Positions 62,563 through 64,000 of a stretch of DNA of 64,000 nucleotides are shown here, one piece after another. Made by a program: the position numbers and the translations under genes. Under the pieces are notes generated by a model that saw only the letters and a list, made by a program, of their open reading frames with translations, ran no database searches and had not been told where the DNA came from. Numbering within the stretch: the first letter of the stretch is position 1; the number at the start of each line of letters is the position of its first letter. Source of the stretch: Terramyces sp. JEL0728 (taxonomy: Eukaryota > Chytridiomycota > Chytridiomycetes > Rhizophydiales > Terramycetaceae); NCBI GenBank assembly GCA_027603945.1, contig JADIIU010000005.1, positions 124,001-188,000 of the forward strand. The letters are read 5' to 3'.

Positions 62563-64000
62563 CTAAGGTTTCTTTACTTGGCCATCGTGGCTCTTGTTTT
62601 GGAATGCGAAGCTAACTAATTTGGTAGCTCGTGCTTGAGCGTTCAATATTGGATCAAACACCTTGTGAATTTCCATTTCGCTATAGTGATTCCATGTGCT
62701 AGTATCAGCAGCGGTTGCCCCAGTGTTTATCGCGTTTTCGGGTGGTCTAATGAGCTGCTTTCCGTTTTGGCACCGCTTGCATCTGAAAGTGTCGTGAGTA
62801 TCGCAGAGAGTATCTTCATTGAACTTGAATAGTTGCCGGAGATTTTCCAAAGAGAAGTGTCTTTCTACATCTTGCTCTTCATCGACCACACACGAAGACA
62901 GGGACTGCTTGTGTGCCTGACCTAATTATTACATACAGTTTACGCTGGAATATTTTTTCTTCGATAGTGCCAGTAGCAATAAATCGATAGATGAAACAGA
63001 CCTTTTTCTGTCCATCTCTCCAGACTCTTGCCAATGCCTTACATCAACGCTAATTACCTGAGCATCATTTGCGGGATTCCAATCTGGATCAAACAAAATC
63101 AATCTATTAGCACCAATCAAATTAATACCACAGCCCCCAGCTTTGGAAGACAGCAAAAATATAAATTCTGGCTGGGAGGAGTCATTGAATCGGTCTACAA
63201 TTTTTTGTCTTTTTGGAATGGTCATACTCCCGTCCAATCTACAAAAGGCCCATCTCCTTGCCCTGCACATCTTGTCTATATAATCCAATGTCTGAGTATA
63301 GTTGCTGATCAATACTACGATTAAATTAACGTACCAATTTTGTCATCTGATTCTTTTTTCATTTGAACAATCATTTGCTCTAACAAACAGAATTTACCAG
63401 AGAATTCAGGTAAACAGTCATTGAAGTTGAACCCTGGTGGCAACCAGCTGCCGGGAACATCTTTTGCAGTCAATAATGCAGGGTGGTTGACAATCTTTTT
63501 CATCGTAGTCATTGCTTTCAAGGTAGACTGCCCACCTTTCTTTTCGTTGTTTTCAGATTTAATCAATCTCTGCATCTCCTGTTGAGCATAATGTTTGTAC
63601 AGCTTCTTTTGGAATTCAGCCATTCGGCAAAACACTATATATTCATATTTCGTAGGCAGGTATTTTGTGAGTAGTTCAGCGGTTCTTCTAATAATGAACT
63701 TATTGGCGGTGGAAAGCAATTCCTGAAGACATTCTTCACTTCGAAGCTTGTCCTTGTCAGTTGCATCAGCATCTCTTCCTCGCAGAATTGGAATTTCGTA
63801 CTTCTTTCTAAATTCTGCACCAGTTCCAAGCACATTTGGGATGGCAAAACTAAGCAAACTAAAATATTCAGTCAGGTCATTTTGAATAGGGGTTCCGGAG
63901 AGTATCACCCTTCTCTTTGCATTCAAGGCATTCAAAGCAATATAGGTTTGTGAGTCTGCATTTTTTAGTCGATGGCCTGTATTAAAATCACGTACCTTCA
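62563..64000 (-). CDS. RAD54: RAD54 Snf2-family recombination translocase, N-terminus beyond window
   Basis: dsDNA translocase that drives strand exchange with RAD51. The C-terminal ~450 residues are present; introns at 63977-63995, 63315-63334, 63038-63057 and 62922-62943. The window edge cuts inside the DEGH box (..[18 protein letters not shown]). Then come helicase motif [23 protein letters not shown] and the long RAD54 insert. C-lobe motifs are [68 protein letters not shown] and [40 protein letters not shown] and a CxxC end (CKRCQ) are RAD54-specific. Together with MLH3 and MSH4 it shows an active recombination system. Confidence 0.95.

Noticed and set aside
62922..62943. A 16-nt intron in RAD54 starting at GTAATAATT
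   Set aside because: The 22-nt intron from 62943 to 62922 yields [15 protein letters not shown], which fits RAD54 better than FQRKLYAHKQ.
1..64000. Bacterial contamination or horizontal block (urease, FabG-like, frataxin, bL9, bS21)
   Set aside because: All of these genes carry the same ultrashort introns as, or sit between, typical eukaryotic genes; bL9m and frataxin have mitochondrial presequences, and urease is the fused eukaryotic form.
1..64000. Alternative genetic code
   Set aside because: TAA, TAG and TGA all occur as terminators of recognised genes (for example urease TAA, MEMO1 TAG, SDR TGA), and none is needed as sense once introns are removed.

Overview
The window is nuclear DNA of a compact eukaryote that reads with the standard code. 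It carries about 40 protein-coding genes in 64 kb on both strands, roughly one gene per 1.6 kb, with intergenic gaps often below 100 bp. I saw no rRNA, tRNA, mobile element, CRISPR array or large repeat.

The outstanding property is intron size. I delimited 129 introns by hand, by restoring reading frame and family alignment. All are 18-27 nt, mostly 19-21 nt. They begin GTA/GTT/GTG (one GC) and nearly all end in AG, with a TTAAT/TTAAC/CTAAC/TTGAC-like branch motif a few bases before the acceptor. At least one, possibly two, appear to end in TG. After removing these introns every complete gene has a length divisible by three, which supports the models as a set.

Gene content suggests a fungus or a close relative, probably an early-diverging, flagellated, meiotic one (chytrid, aphelid or rozellid-like). 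The reasons are elongation factor 3, a single-chain urease, an alpha-actinin of the short yeast type and a fungal-looking SWRLW motif, together with nicastrin, MFSD1, STRAD and cilium-linked coiled-coil proteins (CCDC17- and CCDC148-like) that yeasts lack. This placement is inference; eEF3 also occurs outside fungi.

Layout. 1-11.3 kb: eEF3 (cut by the window start), the meiotic mismatch-repair homologues MLH3 and MSH4, and between them a pair of related cysteine-rich membrane proteins flanking an unrecognised multi-pass protein. 11.3-21 kb: a universal-stress-like protein, a glycerol-3-phosphate acyltransferase with a novel tail, UTP10 and the V-ATPase proteolipid. 21-31.5 kb: coiled-coil proteins, then a head-to-tail string RPP40, nicastrin, RasGEF, CCDC148 with gaps of 134, 11 and 18 bp, and divergent IMPACT/YIH1. 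31.5-37 kb: MFSD1, mitochondrial bS21, MEMO1, a Dpy-30-like protein and the STRAD pseudokinase. 37-46.3 kb: amidase, Ras-like GTPase, CPSF6-like RS protein, dynein light intermediate chain, a PTEN/C2/FH2 formin and a FabG-type reductase. 46.5-58 kb: urease, a Munc13-like protein, an arrestin-domain protein, CCDC17-like and an unknown. 58-64 kb: frataxin, mitochondrial bL9, a small membrane ORF, RER1, alpha-actinin and RAD54 (cut by the window end).

Functional groups are mixed, as usual in eukaryotes: recombination (MLH3, MSH4, RAD54), cytoskeleton (formin, alpha-actinin, DLIC), membrane traffic (UNC13, RER1, arrestin), mitochondrial (frataxin, bS21m, bL9m) and signalling (RasGEF, Ras-like GTPase, STRAD, IMPACT).
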